Shown piece after piece: positions 10,725 through 22,862 of a stretch of DNA of 64,000 bases; within the stretch, counting starts at the first letter, position 1; each line of letters begins with the position of its first letter. Source of the stretch: Symbiodinium natans (lineage: Eukaryota > Sar > Dinophyceae > Suessiales > Symbiodiniaceae). The notes under the pieces were generated by a model, which searched no databases, was not told the DNA's origin, and was given only the letters and a program-made list of their open reading frames with translations. Location: the NCBI GenBank assembly GCA_905221605.1, contig CAJNDS010002133.1:173365-237364 (forward strand), in the 5' to 3' direction. The position numbers and the translations under genes were made by a program.

Positions 10725-12099
10725 TCAGCTGCGCTTCTCAAAGGCTGCGAGGCGCGCCTCCATGTCCTTCAAATCAGGATCTGCCTTCATGTCCTTGTTG
10801 GTGTAGCCGAACTCGTTTCGCAACTTTGCCTTGTAAACCTCAATGTCGCCTTGCAGCTGAACGTAGTCCTTCTGCTCTTCCGCACTGAGGGGCGTCTTCT
10901 TCTTCGAGTCCTTCTTGCCGTCCTTCTCCTTCTTGGAACTGCCGGGGTCCTGCTTCTCCTTGAGCTCGTTCAACCTGTTCACCAACGCCACGATCTTCTC
11001 GTTCTTGTTGATCTGTCCTCCGCTCAGGCCCTCTTCCTTGAGGATGGCCTTCTCCTCGATGATCTTCTGCTTCAGGTCCTCTTGTTCCCAGACTCCAGAT
11101 TCTACAAAAAAAACATGTTACGAAAGCTGAAGGCTACGGACTAAAATGTATTTCTGAAGGCGTAATACACAGGCATACTCTCCGAAAGCGAGGTCCTCCA
11201 GTTCCTTCAGCTCATCGTGGCTGAGGCCTGCGCTTTCGGCCTTCTTCTCCTTCTTTTGCTCCTTCTTCGGCTTCGTCTCCACCGCCTCCTGCACAGAATC
11301 ACCACTCAACCCGATCAAAACTACAGGTCGCTTCGGTGTGCTTCGCACCCCTCAGCCTCCGAAGACTGAGGGTGTTGATGTTTTTTTTTTTTTTTCTGTG
11401 GGGGGGGGGGGGCTCTGATTTGGGCTTCGGGTTTAGGCTGAGAAACCCCGCCACAGTTCAGGGGACAAAGGGGCCCCCCACGTAGCGCCCCGGAATTTGG
11501 GGGGAGGTTATAGAGGTTTGTGAAGGGACCCTAGACCCCGGGCCCCTCAACCCTAACCCTAAACCTCAAACCCTAATCCCCTCCACCGATGGCTGCGTCG
11601 GAAATGGCTCCTGCACGGGCTCTTCGGTGTCCATCTCGGGCCGCACGGCTTCCTTCGTGACGAAGTGCCCAAACTTCGGCTCAAGTCCCTTCGCGACCTT
11701 GCAGGCGTCGACGTACTTGTGCTCGTTCTTCAGGTCGGCCACCTCTTTGCCCTTGGCGGAGCGCTCCTTCTTGTTGTCCTTGCCGGTCAGCTGAGTCGCC
11801 TCCATCTCCAACTTCGCGATCTTCGTCTCGATCTCCCTCCTAAAAGCTTCCGCGGCGGCGACGTCGTACTCCGCGCCGGACGCTTCCTTATAGGCTATCA
11901 AGCTGATGAAGGTTTATTTGTGGCATGGCACCTATAAACTGTGGTGTGGTGCACTGATTTTACATGTCACGCGCTAGTTGCAAAGCATACGAAAGGCTTC
12001 CCAAATTGGACCCCAGAGTTCGGTGGCTTTCAGCAGCTTCATCCCTTGCTCTGCCTGAAGCTCCAAAGCGCCGCCGCGGGTCCTATCGACGGCTGCCAT
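10725..12099 (-). pseudogene. tandem array copy 1, lysine-rich coiled-coil gene, frameshifted
   Basis: Same exon order as copy 4. e1 is about 12010-12099 (MAAVDRTRGGALELQAEQGM in its relatives), e2 11611 to about 11895, e3 11179-11288, e4 10725-11101. Relative to copies 2, 4, 6 and 7, two bases are missing in e4 near 11080 (TCCTCTTG instead of TCCTCTCTTG on the plus strand). This shifts the frame just before DLKQK. The remaining e4 frame is intact from MALVNRLNELKEK to the stop. Likely a pseudogene unless another acceptor is used. Confidence 0.7.
11370..11565. repeat. T- and G-tracts in array intron
   Basis: T17 and G14 runs at 11381-11413 inside the intron between e3 and e2 of copy 1. Other copies have different sequence here. 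Confidence 0.7.
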
Positions 12100-12239
12100 G
12101 GCAACAAGGGACGGTTTAGGGCGAGGGGTGCGGTGCGGTGCAGGAACGGCCCTCTTGAAACTCCGCTGGCTTGCCCAACCAGGCCCGGCAATGTCAGGAT
12201 GGTGCAAAACACGTGCGCTGCCTGTAAGCATCTGTAAAA

Positions 12240-13139
12240 ATGCCATGCTCAATGGCACATGACTGCTCACGTTGTGGCCCCCTTTGACGTCGCGAATCTG
12301 TGCGAAGGCCCCAGCCCCACAATGATCACACAAGGATGCAACGGGTGGCTTGTCGACTTGCGAAAAGCAAGCCATGTGCTGTACAGATACTGACGATCAC
12401 CGTCAGAGACGGAAGACTGCAAAGACGGAAGACTGCTAAGGACACTTCCGTGCCCTTGCCTGGGTCCTTGTTGGGGTTATATTAAACATGTTTAATCCTT
12501 ATTGGGTTTTATCGTAGCAAAGATGTAAAATTAAAGCCAACGAGGACCCAGTTAGTCCGAATTGAACACGAATTGAGCACCGAGCTGAAGTCGAGTTAGG
12601 CGGCTAACCCTCGGCTTCATAAACCGTGAGCGTGAAAGCTTCAAATGGTTCAGAGACGTGCGATCTGAACATGTGTCTCCCACTGACGGTTTCAATCAGG
12701 TTGAAAATGGGGACACAGGGACTGCTACAAACAGGCATCTCGAAAGCCTCATGGGATTGGAGCGTACTAGGCAGGTTCCACTACTAACTTCTAGACCTTA
12801 GGTAGGAACATGAGATGGAACATGTAGCAACTCAGAACTTAGGAGCATGATGGAACATGCAAGAACCGCACAGTTGCATAGCACGCAAGCGCTGCTTGGG
12901 CAGTATCCCGGCCCTGGAGAACTACTACTTGCTTAAGAACCCCTCCCCTCCCCCCGCCAACTGCATAGGCAGTATCCCGGCCACGGAGGCACAACTACTA
13001 TTTGCATAAGAGCCCCCCCCACCCGCCGCCCCCCCCCCCCCCCCCCAAAAAAAAAAAAAAAAATCCTCCCTATATTCCCCTTAGAGGAAGACTATGTTCT
13101 ATTTGTTTGGGGGGGGGGGGGGGCGGTTCTTACAAGCAA
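12240..13139. other. divergent spacer with G/C-tract elements
   Basis: Related in part to 16000-16300. Contains TGTTGGGGTTATATTAAA...TTATTGGGTTT (about 12468-12515; relative at 44408). Elements with CTACTACTTGCTTAAGAACCCC (12926) and CTACTATTTGCATAAGAG (12992) lead into long C and A tracts (13008-13062), followed by a G-tract and GGTTCTTACAAGCAAACATG (13124-13144). No gene seen. Confidence 0.5.
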
Positions 13140-13640
13140 ACATGGTAGCTAAGACACACTCAGGGCCCTCCGGGCACCCCAGCTTCCCTCTAAGCACCTC
13201 CTTTCGGCTCACAGACTTTCGGGCTCTTGGGGCTCTTGGCGTCGATGTACTTGAGCTCCTTCTTCCTCGGGGAAACCGAGATCTTGGCCTCGAGGACCTT
13301 CGGGTTTTAGGGTTTAGGGTTTAGGGGTTTAGGGTGTAGAGGTATTTAGGGTTTAGGGTTTAGGGTTTAGGGTTTAGAGGTTTAGGGTTTAGGGTTTAGG
13401 GTTTAGGGTTTAGGGTTTAGGGTTTAGGGTTTAGGGTTTAGGGTTTAGGGTTTAGGGTTTAGGGTTTAGGGTTTAGGGTTTACGGGGCCTCGATGTCCTT
13501 GGGCTCCCCATCCTTCGGCTCCTGGGGCGCGACACTTGCGCAGGGGTGCCCATCACGCAGGGGCCCTTCGGACTCGGATGTTCCGCGCCAGGTCCCATGA
13601 ATGGCTGCCATGGCAAGTTGATACTGCATTGGACGCCGGA
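13140..13640 (-). pseudogene. decayed relative of the tandem gene, interrupted by a telomeric array
   Basis: Minus-strand fragments resemble the array gene. MAAIHGTWRGTSESEG (about 13560-13610) corresponds to the MAAVDRTRGG start. VLEAKISVSPRKKELKYIDA (about 13235-13295) resembles ETKIAKLE...KYVDACK of exon e2. A (TTTAGGG)n array (13307-13482) separates the two pieces. The 17690-18110 copy has similar sequence without that array. Confidence 0.55.
13307..13482. repeat. (TTTAGGG)n array inside a decayed gene copy
   Basis: About 23 units with a few variants. On the minus strand its left edge reads GCCCC|GTAAACCCTAAA, so it begins with GT and could be an intron or a plain insertion. Confidence 0.85.
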
Positions 13641-14399
13641 TGCAGGGCAAGAGCTGCCCAGGGGTCTTTGAGGCAAAGGGGAAGTCTCTCTTGAAGACTC
13701 TGTTGACTTTGCCCGGCTGCGGATGGAAGGAAACGGGTTGTAGAAGCCGGTCGCACGCTACGCTCTGCTGCGCCAGTCTACCGCTGTTTCATCCCTTCAA
13801 TCCTGGAGCGAATCTGTGTGAAGGCAACTTTTCTTGCATTCGGTGCCTTCTGTCCACTCGCGGAGAGCGCGAGCCACGAACTGTACACACACTATTGAGA
13901 TGGAATGTTTGCAAAGGAGACTTCCCCACGCCTGTCCAAGTTCACCCTACAAGTACTGAAGTCGAATCAACCGAACCATGCTTCATGTCTAAAGACCCCC
14001 CCCCACCGTGGAGGTTCCAGGGAACTTTGATAAATCTTCAAATAGTTCAGAGCCTTATGGTCTGAATGCGTGTGGAATGCGTCGCACCGCATCCCGGCCC
14101 CAAGCAGGAGGTTACAAACAGTTTGGGGAACATACCGAGAAACTCCTTTTCAGGGCCTGCACCGAATTCTAACAGCGGAGTTGCAGGTGTCTATAGGCAC
14201 AGGGTCTGGCAGGAACAGCTACAAACAGATGCGCTCTTCTGCTTTGACTTTGTAAAACAACTCCCAGGGCCATATTCAAAAGTCCTGCGCCTCAGCGATA
14301 TACGTAGAAGTATACATCCTGGCCCGGGCCAGCAAATGCATCGCGCGACTGCGCGGCGCACTGCCACCGGCCGCAAGCACCCCAAAACCGGCAGATCCC

Positions 14400-15847
14400 T
14401 CAGCTGCGCTTCTCAAAGGCTGCGAGCCGCGCCTCCATGTCCTTCAAATCAGGATCTGCCTTCATGTCCTTGTTGGTGTAGCCGAACTCGTTTCGCAACT
14501 TTGCCTTATAAACCTCAATGTCACCTTGCAGCTGAACGTAGTCCTTCTGCTCTTCCGCACTGAGGGGCGTCTTCTTCTTCGAGTCTTTCTTGCCGTCCTT
14601 CTCCTTCTTGGAGCTGCCGGGGTCCTGCTTCTCCTTGAGCTCGTTCAACCTGTTCACCAACGCCACGATCTTCTCGTTCTTGTTGATCTGTCCTCCGCTC
14701 AGGCCCTCTTCCTTGAGGATGGCCTTCTCCTCGATGATCTTCTGCTTCAGGTCCTCTCTTGTTCCCAGACTCCAGATTCTACAAAAAAAAACATGTTACG
14801 AAAGCTGAAGGCTACGGACTAAATGTATCTCCGAAGGCGTAATACACAGGCATACTCTCCGAAAGCGAGGTCCTCCAGTTCCTTCAACTCATCGTGGCTG
14901 AGGCCTGCGCTTTCGGCCTTCTTCTCCTTCTTTTGCTCCTTCTTCGGCTTCGTCTCCACCGCCTCCTGCACAGAATCACCACTCAACCCGATCAAAACTA
15001 CCTGTCTGTTCGATGTTTCGATTTTTACATATTCATTTCATGGGGTGGGGGGAGGGGGCGGCTTTGGGTTTAGAATCTAGCATAGTGTTTCGGGTTTAGG
15101 TTTAAGGCCAAGGTCCCTCCCTGGATTCCCGCCACAGTTTACGGGATAAAGGTTCCACCCACGTAGCACCCAGGAAATTGGGAGAGGCTTAGAGGTTTTT
15201 GATAGACCTTAAACCCTGAACCCTCTACCGCAAACCCCTCCACCCGCAACCCTCAGCACTCTCTCTCTCAGCCCGAAACCCCTCAACCCTCAACCGCCCT
15301 TATAACCTAAAACTCAACCGGTCAGAGTATGGCTGCGTTGCTTCGGAGACGGCTCCTGCACGGGCTCTTCGGTGTCCATCTCGGGCCGCACGGCTTCCTT
15401 CGTGACGAAGTGCCCAAACTTCGGCTCAAGTCCCTTCGCGACCTTGCAGGCGTCGACGTACTTGTGCTCGTTCTTCAGGTCGGCCACCTCTTTGCCCTTG
15501 GCGGAGCGCTCCTTCTTGTTGTCCTTGCCGGTCAGCTGCGTCGCCTCCATCTCCAACTTCGCGATCTTCGTCTCGATCTCCCTCCTATAAGCTTCCGCGG
15601 CGGCGACGTCGTACTCCGCGCCGGACGCTTCCTTATAGGCTTTCAAGCTCTGGAACATTTTTCTTGTGGCAGCACTAAGTGTACCTCTTATCACGCACAA
15701 ACTACGCGCAAGCTGATAAACTATGAAAGGTACACTTCAAAGGGCTTCCCAAATTGGACCCCGAAGGTCTGTGGCTTTCAGCAGCTTCATCCCTTGCTCC
15801 GCCTGAAGCTCCAAAGCGCCGCCCCGGGTCCTATCCACGGCTGCCAT
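14400..15847 (-). CDS. tandem array copy 2, lysine-rich coiled-coil protein
   Basis: Exons: e1 about 15755-15847 starting at ATG (gccATGgc context), e2 15356 to about 15650, e3 14856-14965, e4 14400-14778. e3-e4 splice by GT-AG (GGAGA|GTATGC ... TTTTGTAG|AATC), restoring FGE-IWSLGTREDLKQK. e2-e3 splicing would need a GA-AG intron. The product is rich in K and E, likely coiled-coil. e1/e2 faintly resemble WHEP-type helices (ELQAEQGMKLLKA, YKEASGAEYD), but I do not claim that domain. The segment about 15000-16240 is nearly identical to 24390-25640. Confidence 0.65.
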
Positions 15848-16099
15848 GGCACCAGAAAGGGACGGTTTAGGGCGAGGGCAGGGTGCAGGTGAGGTCTCTT
15901 GAAGCTCCGCTGGCTTGCCCAAATAGGCAGTATCAGGATGGTGCAAAACACGCGGCATTCGGATTGCCTGTGTAAAAGATTATGCAGAATGGTCTTGCTC
16001 AACGACACTTGACTGCTCACCCTGCGCTTCTTTTGACGTCGCGAATTTGTGTGAAGGAGTGCCTTGCCGACTTGCGGAAAGCAAGCCATGTGCTGTACA

Positions 16100-17280
16100 T
16101 ATACTGACCATCACCGTCAGAGATGGAAGACTCTGGAAGACTGCTAAGACACCTCCATGCCCGTACCGGTCCGAATTTAACACCGAGCTGAAGTCGAGCC
16201 AGCCGTACAACCCTCGGCCTCGTAACCGCGAGCGTGAAAGCTTCGAATGGTTCAGCGCCTTGTTGTCTGAACAGGTATCTCGCACTGAAGGTTTTAAAAT
16301 CAGATGGAAAATGGAGCTAGAGGCACAGGGACACAGGGACTGCTACAAACAGGCATCTCCAAAGCCTCATCATTCATCGGGTTGGAGCGTACTGGGCGGG
16401 TGTGTGCAGTCAAATAAGTCGACACAACGTCCGCGCAAAGCCGACACACAAACCAGCAAAACCGCTAGCTCAAGCTGCAGAATCCATGAAGTTGACGTGT
16501 GGCACGAAGAAAACGGAGGTGACAGCGCGTGAAAACGATGCTGTTTAGGATGGGATTCTGCACGGTCACGCTGTGCTTCCGGGAGCGTGGAATGAAACAC
16601 CGAAATTCATAAAGTTACCGCGTGGCACGCAGTGTTTGACAGCACATGAAAACGCGAAGCCAACTTAAGTAAACCAACGGCATTTAACTGACACTTCGCA
16701 AGGGCACACCGTCTTGCAAGGAGCGGGTCCGAAGTACTGCATCTCTATTAATTAATTAAACCGACACGCGAAGCACGAACCATCCTCCCTAAACCTCAAA
16801 CCAACAGCGGTTTAAGCGGGATACATGCTCCGATGTGGCTTTTCACATGGTGTGCTCATGTCTGTTCCAGGAGTCCCAAAACGCGTCCGCCCTCCACGTT
16901 CACATTCTCGTCTCAGTTGCAAGGGGCAGGGGTGATGGGACATGCCAGTGCATCCTCCCCACTCTCGCCCCCAACCCCCCCCCCCTCCCCCGAACCCCAT
17001 AAAGCCTACACTCCCCTCCCCCCGCCCTTTTAAGGTTCCTAGATTCATAGGGTTTAGGGTTTAGGTGAACCTCCCGCCCCGCCCCTAACCCAAAATCCTT
17101 AACCCTCAAACCCACAAACCCCAAACACCGCCGCCCTCAGGAATGAAAAGAACAAATCACAATTAAAAAACAAACTCCAACAGATGTACTGAAACCATTA
17201 TGGGATTTCTTCATTCAGACTTCAGCGATGAGTTACAAAATGAGTTGGAGGGGATGAACCGCCACGGGCTCCAACTGTAA
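16100..17280. other. spacer between copies 2 and 3
   Basis: Partly related to the 12.4-12.8 kb spacer (AAGCAAGCCATGTGCTGTAC, CAGGCATCTC). Contains C- and G-rich runs at 16970-17025 and a few CCCTAAA-like units. No supported gene. Confidence 0.45.
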
Positions 17281-17281
17281 C

Positions 17282-17560
17282 ATGACCAAGTGCACAATGG
17301 AAACTGTAACTCAAGTACCGACCGAGCGTTCATCCTCGACGCATGTGCTGGGTGGGGCAACACCGAGATCCCCATACCGGCCATTGATTCTTGAAGGCCC
17401 CTGCGTGGCCGAGTGCCCACGACCGGATCATCCCTGCAGCGCTTTCGCTACGGAAAGGCCTCTAAAACTGAACGAGAGCGAGGTGGGAGAGTTTTCGTGC
17501 ACGCACGGCGTTCGCGACTTGGGATGCGTACGATGCGCCACTCTAGGCGAGAGCGTCTGA
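17282..17560 (+). CDS. candidate cysteine-containing ORF
   Basis: 93 codons from ATG to TGA, beginning MTKCTMETVTQVPTERSS and ending VRDLGCVRCATLGESV, with several cysteines. The composition is protein-like and no telomeric repeat interrupts it. No homologue recognised; it may be one exon or a chance frame. Confidence 0.3.
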   Translation: MTKCTMETVTQVPTERSSSTHVLGGATPRSPYRPLILEGPCVAECPRPDHPCSAFATERPLKLNESEVGEFSCTHGVRDLGCVRCATLGESV

Positions 17561-17689
17561 CACGCGAAACACCGAGGTGGCCGTGGATTTCGATATCTCG
17601 CACACCCGCCGCCAGGTCAACCTGTCAACTTCCATGACTAACTTCTAGAACTTAGGTAGGAACATGACATGGAACATTTAGCAGTTTTA

Positions 17690-18110
17690 ATTCAGAACAT
17701 GATGGAACATGTAGGAACCCCATAGTGACGTAGCACGCAGCTGCTTGGGCAGTATCCCTGTGGTCGCGGAAAGTACACTCAGGGCCCTCCGGGCACCCAA
17801 GCTTCTCTCAAGCACCTCCATTCTGCTCAATGACCTTCGCGGTCTCCTGCAAGTCTTCCGCCAACTGCGTTGTCTTCGACTTCGCAATCTTGGCCTCGAG
17901 TTCGCAGGCTTGCCCAGCGTCATACTTACCGGCTTCCTTCCATTCCCTATTTGGCCCCTGGGGCGCGATACTTGCGCAGTGGCACCCATCACGCAGGGAC
18001 CCATCGGACTCGGCAGTTCCGCGCCAGGTCCCATGAATGGCTGCCATGGCAAGTTGATATTGCATTGGACGCAGGATGACGCAGAGCAAGAGCTGCCGTG
18101 CGGTCTTTGA
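17690..18110 (-). pseudogene. second decayed relative of the tandem gene
   Basis: Minus-strand reading MAAIHGTWRGTAESDG followed by EWKEAGKYDAGQACELEAKI. This parallels the array gene (MAAVDRTRGG..., YKEASGAEYDVAAAE...ETKIAKLE). It ends at a stop after VIEQNGGA. It resembles the 13140-13640 relative more than the intact copies and lacks e3 and e4 next to it. Confidence 0.55.
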
Positions 18111-18827
18111 GACAAGGGGACGTCTCTCTTGATAAAGATCTGTCTGCGGATGGAAAAAGTTTGCAAGAGCCCGGCCGCATGCTACGCTCAGCTGCACCTG
18201 TCTACCGCTGTTGCATCCCTTTAATGCCTTCTGGAGCGAATCTGTGTGAGGCAACTTTTCTTGCATTCGGTGCCTTCTGTCCACTCGCGGAGAGCGCGAG
18301 CCACGAACTGTACACACACTATGGAGATGGAATGGTTGCGAAGGAGACTTCCCCACGCCTGTCCAAGTTCACCCTACAAGTACTGAAGTCGAATCAACCG
18401 TACCATGCTTCATGTCTAAAGACTCCGAGAGCGTGGAGGTTCCAGGGAACTTTGATAAATCTTCAAATAGTTCAGAGCCTTATGGTCTGAATGCGTGTGG
18501 AATGCGTCGCACCGCATCCCGGCCCCAAGCAGGAGGTTACAAACAGTTTGGGGAACATACCGAGAAACTCCTTTTCAGGGCCTGCACCGAATTCTAACAG
18601 CGGAGTTGCAGGCGTCTGTAGGCACAGGGTCCGGCAGGAAGAGCTACAAACAGATGCGCTCTTCTGCTTTGACTTTGTAAAACAACTCCCAGGGCCATAT
18701 TCAAAAGTCCTGCGCCTCAGCGATATACGTAGAAGTATACATCCTGGGCCTGCAGCCAGCAAATGCATCGCGCGAACTGCGCGGCACACTGCCACCGGCC
18801 GCAAGCACCCCAAAACCGGCAGATCCC

Positions 18828-19639
18828 TCAGCTGCGCTTCTCAAAGGCTGCGAGTCGCGCCTCCATGTCCTTCAAATCAGGATCTGCCTTCATGTCCTTG
18901 TTGGTGTAGCCGAACTCGTTTCGCAACTTTGCCTTGTAAACCTCAATGTCACCTTGCAGCTGAACGTAGTCCTTCTGCTCTTCCGCACTGAGGGGCGTCT
19001 TCTTCTTCGAGTCTTTCTTGCCGTCCTTCTCCTTCTTGGAACTGCCGGGGTCCTGCTTCTCCTTGAGCTCGTTCAATCTGTTCACCAACGCCACGATCTT
19101 CTCGTTCTTGTTGATCTGTCCTCCGCTCAGGCCCTCTTCCTTGAGGATGGCCTTCTCCTCGATGATCTTCTGCTTCAGGTCCTCTTTTGTTCCCGCACTC
19201 CAAACTCTACCTAACAAAACATGTTAAAAACAAAGCTGAAACAGACAAAACCGCCTCGAATTCTTGACTCCTACTACCAAATCTGAACGAGAAGATTCCC
19301 CGAAATCGAGGTCCTCCAGTTCCTTCAGCTCATCGTGGCTGAGGCCTGCGCTTTCGGTCTTCTTCTCCTTCTTTTGCTCCTTCTTCGGCTTTGTCTCCAC
19401 CGCCTCCTGCACAGAATCACCACTCAACCCGATCAAAACTACCTGTCTGTTCGATGTGTTTCGCAGACTGGGGGTTTTGATGCTTTTGTTTGGGGGAGTG
19501 GGCTCTGACTGTGGGCTTCGGGTTTAGGGTTTAGAATCTAGCATAGGGTTTCGTGTTAAGGTTTGACCCTATATATAACCTTAGACCTTAAACCCTGAAC
19601 CCTCCACCCCAAACCCCTCCACCCTCAACCCTCAGCCCC

Positions 19640-19677
<38 letters not shown>

Positions 19678-19712
19678 GGGCATGAGGGGCAATCCTCACT
19701 CTCTCTCTCTCT

Positions 19713-19755
<43 letters not shown>

Positions 19756-20328
19756 AGACCTAAACCCCTCAACCCTCAACCTCATAAACCCTAAGACCCT
19801 CAACCGTTCAGAGTATGGCTGCGTTGCTTCGGAGACGGTTCCTGCACGGGCTCTTCGGTGTCCATCTCGGGCCGCACGGCTTCCTTCGTGACGAAGTGCC
19901 CAAACTTCGGCTCAAGTCCCTTCGCGACCTTGCAGGCGTCGACATACTTGTGCTCGTTCTTCAGGTCGGCCACCTCTTTGCCCTTGGCAGAGCGCTCCTT
20001 CTTGTTGTCCTTGCCGGTCAGTTGCGTCGCCTCCATCTCCAACTTCGCGATCTTCGTCTCGATCTCCGTCCTATAGGCCTCCGCGGCGGCGACGTCGTAC
20101 TCCGCGCCGGACGCCTCCTGAGCTCAAGCTGATGAACGTTTACTCGTGGCATGGCACCTATAAGCTGTGGCGATGTGGTACACTGGTTTTACATGTCACG
20201 CGCTAGTTGCAAGGCATACGAAAGGCTTTCCAAATTGGACCCCAGAGTTCGGTGGCTTTCAGCAGCTTCATGCCCTGCTCCGCCTGAAGCTCCAAAGCTC
20301 CGCCCCGGGTCCTATCGACGGCTGCCAT
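18828..20328 (-). CDS. tandem array copy 3, damaged near e2 start
   Basis: e1 about 20235-20328, e2 19842 to about 20115, e3 19297-19406, e4 18828-19206. e4 starts VWSAGTKEDLKQK and keeps the frame. Two oddities. The e3 end is GGGGA|ATCTTC, not GA|GTATGC, so no GT donor is at the usual place. The 5' end of e2 lacks the bases for AYKE (TTGAGCTCAGGAGGCG on the minus strand), which shifts the frame. Confidence 0.55.
19645..19755. repeat. (CT)n microsatellite in array intron
   Basis: Two (CT)n blocks separated by GGGGCATGAGGGGC. Homologous, length-variable blocks lie at 22162-22282, 27617-27672 and 30059-30114. Confidence 0.9.
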
Positions 20329-21212
20329 GGCAACAAGGGACGCTTTAGGGCTTGTAGGTTGAGGAGGCGTCTCTCTTTTGAAACTCCGCTGGCTTGCCCA
20401 ACCACCGGAGTTGAGGAGCGTCAGTTCACGAAGCGTGCAACGTTCAAAAGATGTACGGAAAAAAACACTTGCAAATTGCCCACCTTCGGGATGTGGGAAG
20501 GGAAGTGCCGTGGTGCTAATTATAGAAATGCTCCACTGCTCCCGTCAGTGGCATCTTGAGCGGCCGACTCTCTGTGACTTTTGTCTGCCAGATATGATCG
20601 CTTCAGGTGCCGTGACAACTCGCAGAAAGCGCGAGCCACGAACTGTACAAACACTATAGAGATGAAATGGTTGCAAAGGAGACCTCCACGTACACGCCTG
20701 TCCGATCTCACCGCACTGAAGCCGAGTCGGCCGTAACCTGCTTCATGTGCTTCTATATATGCACCCTTCAAGACCCCCCGCGAGCGTGGAGGTTCCAGGG
20801 AACATTGAGAAATCTTCAAATAGTTCAGAGCCTTATGGTCTGATTGCCTGTGGAATGCGTCGCACCGCATCCCGGCCCCAGCCAGGAGGTTACAAACAGT
20901 TTGGGACTTACGAAACTCCTTGTCAGGGCCAGCACCGAATTCCAAAAGCGGAGTTGCAGGTGTCTATAGGCACAGGGACTGTAGCGATTGCAGGGGCTGC
21001 TGCAAATAGGCATATATTGCAAGCCCCGACGGGTTAGATGGTTGGTGCGTTCGTGTGCTTTGAGCTTGTATGACTCCCACGGCCATATTCAAAAGTCCTG
21101 CGCCTCAGCGATATACGTAGAAGTATACATCCTGGGCCGGGCCGGCAAATGCATCGCGCGACTGCGCGGCACACTGCCACCGGCCGCAAGCACCCCAAAA
21201 CCGGCAGATCCC

Positions 21213-22238
21213 TCAGCTGCGCTTCTCAAAGGCTGCGAGTCGCGCCTCCATGTCCTTCAAATCAGGATCTGCCTTCATGTCCTTGTTGGTGTAGCCGAAC
21301 TCGTTTCGCAACTTTGCCTTGTAAACCTCAATGTCACCTTGCAGCTGAACGTAGTCCTTCTGCTCTTCCGCACTGAGGGGCGTCTTCTTCTTAGAGTCTT
21401 TCTTGCCGTCCTTCTCCTTCTTGGAACTGCCGGGGTCCTGCTTCTCCTTGAGCTCGTTCAATCTGTTCACCAACGCCACGATCTTCTCGTTCTTGTTGAT
21501 CTGTCCTCCGCTCAGGCCCTCTTCCTTGAGGATGGCCTTCTCCTCGATGATCTTCTGCTTCAGGTCCTCTCTTGTTCCCAGACTCCAGATTCTACACAAA
21601 AAAACATGTCACGAAAGCTGAAGGCTACGGACTAAAATGTATTTCTGAAGGCGTAATACACAGGCATACTCTCCGAAAGCGAGGTCCTCCAGTTCCTTCA
21701 GCTCATCGTGGCTGAGGCCTGCGCTTTCGGCCTTCTTCTCTTTCTTTTGCTCCTTCTTCGGCTTTGTCTCCACCGCCTCCTGCACAGAATCACCACTCAA
21801 CCCGATCAAAACTACCTGTCTGTTCGATGTGTTTCGCAGACTGGGGGTTTTGATGCTTTTGTTTGGGGGAGTTGGCTCTGACTGTGGGCTTCGGGTTTAG
21901 GGTTTAGAATCTAGCATAGGGTTTCGTGTTAAGGCTTCGGGTTTAGGTTAAGGGCCGATGGTCACGGGTTTATGGTCAAACCTGAGATCGCTTCTTGGAA
22001 ACCCAGCCATAGTTTAGGGGATAAAGGGACCACCCTCGTAGCACCCCGCAATTTGCAAGGGGTTGAGAGGATTCTGAGAGGACCCTATATATAACCTTAA
22101 ACCTTAAACCCTGAACCCTCTACCCCAAACCCCTCCACCCTCAACCCTCAGCCCCCCCCCACCTCTCTCTCTCTCTCTCTCTCTTTTTCTTTGGGGCATG
22201 AGGGGCAAGCCTCACTCTCTCTCTCTCTCTCTCTCCCT

Positions 22239-22285
<47 letters not shown>

Positions 22286-22862
22286 AGACCTAAACCCCTC
22301 AACCCTCAACCTCATAAACCCTAAGACCCTCAACCGTTCAGAGTGTATGGCTGCGTTGCTTCGGAGACGGCTCCTGCACGGGCTCCTCGGTGTCCATCTC
22401 GGGCCGGACGGCTTCCTTCGTGACGAAGTGCCCAAACTTCGGCTCAAGTCCCTTCGCGACCTTGCAGGCGTCCACGTACTTGTGCTCGTTCTTCAGGTCG
22501 GCCACCTCTTTGCCCTTGGCGGAGCGCTCCTTCTTGTTGTCCTTGCCGGTCAGCTGCGTCGCCTCCATCTCCAACTTCGCGATCTTGGTCTCGATCTCCG
22601 CCCTATAGGCCTCCGCGGCGGCGACGTCGTACTCCGCGCCGGACGCTTCCTTATAGGCGCTCAAGCTGATGAAGGTTTACTCGTGGCATGGCACTTGTAT
22701 GCCGTGGTGTGGTACACTGGTTTTACATGTCACGCGCTAGTTGCAAGGCATACGAAAGGCTTCCCAAATTGGACCCCAGAGTTCGGTGGCTTTCAGCAGC
22801 TTCATGCCCTGCTCCGCCTGAAGCTCCAAAGCTCCACCCCGGGTCCTATCGACGGCTGCCAT
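21213..22862 (-). CDS. tandem array copy 4, lysine-rich coiled-coil protein (reference copy)
   Basis: e1 about 22771-22862 (ATG, MAAVDRTRGG), e2 22374 to about 22655 (YKEASGAEYDVAAAEAYR...KYVDACKVAKGLEPKFGHF), e3 21670-21779 (EAVETKPKKEQKKEKKAESA), e4 21213-21591 (IWSLGTREDLKQKIIEEKAI to AAFEKRS and stop). The e2-e3-e4 frame is continuous after splicing. The e1-e2 joint is unresolved. Highly charged (KKEKDGKKDSKKK), no signal peptide or membrane segment seen. Role unknown. Tandem, same-strand copies fit dinoflagellate gene arrays. Confidence 0.7.
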
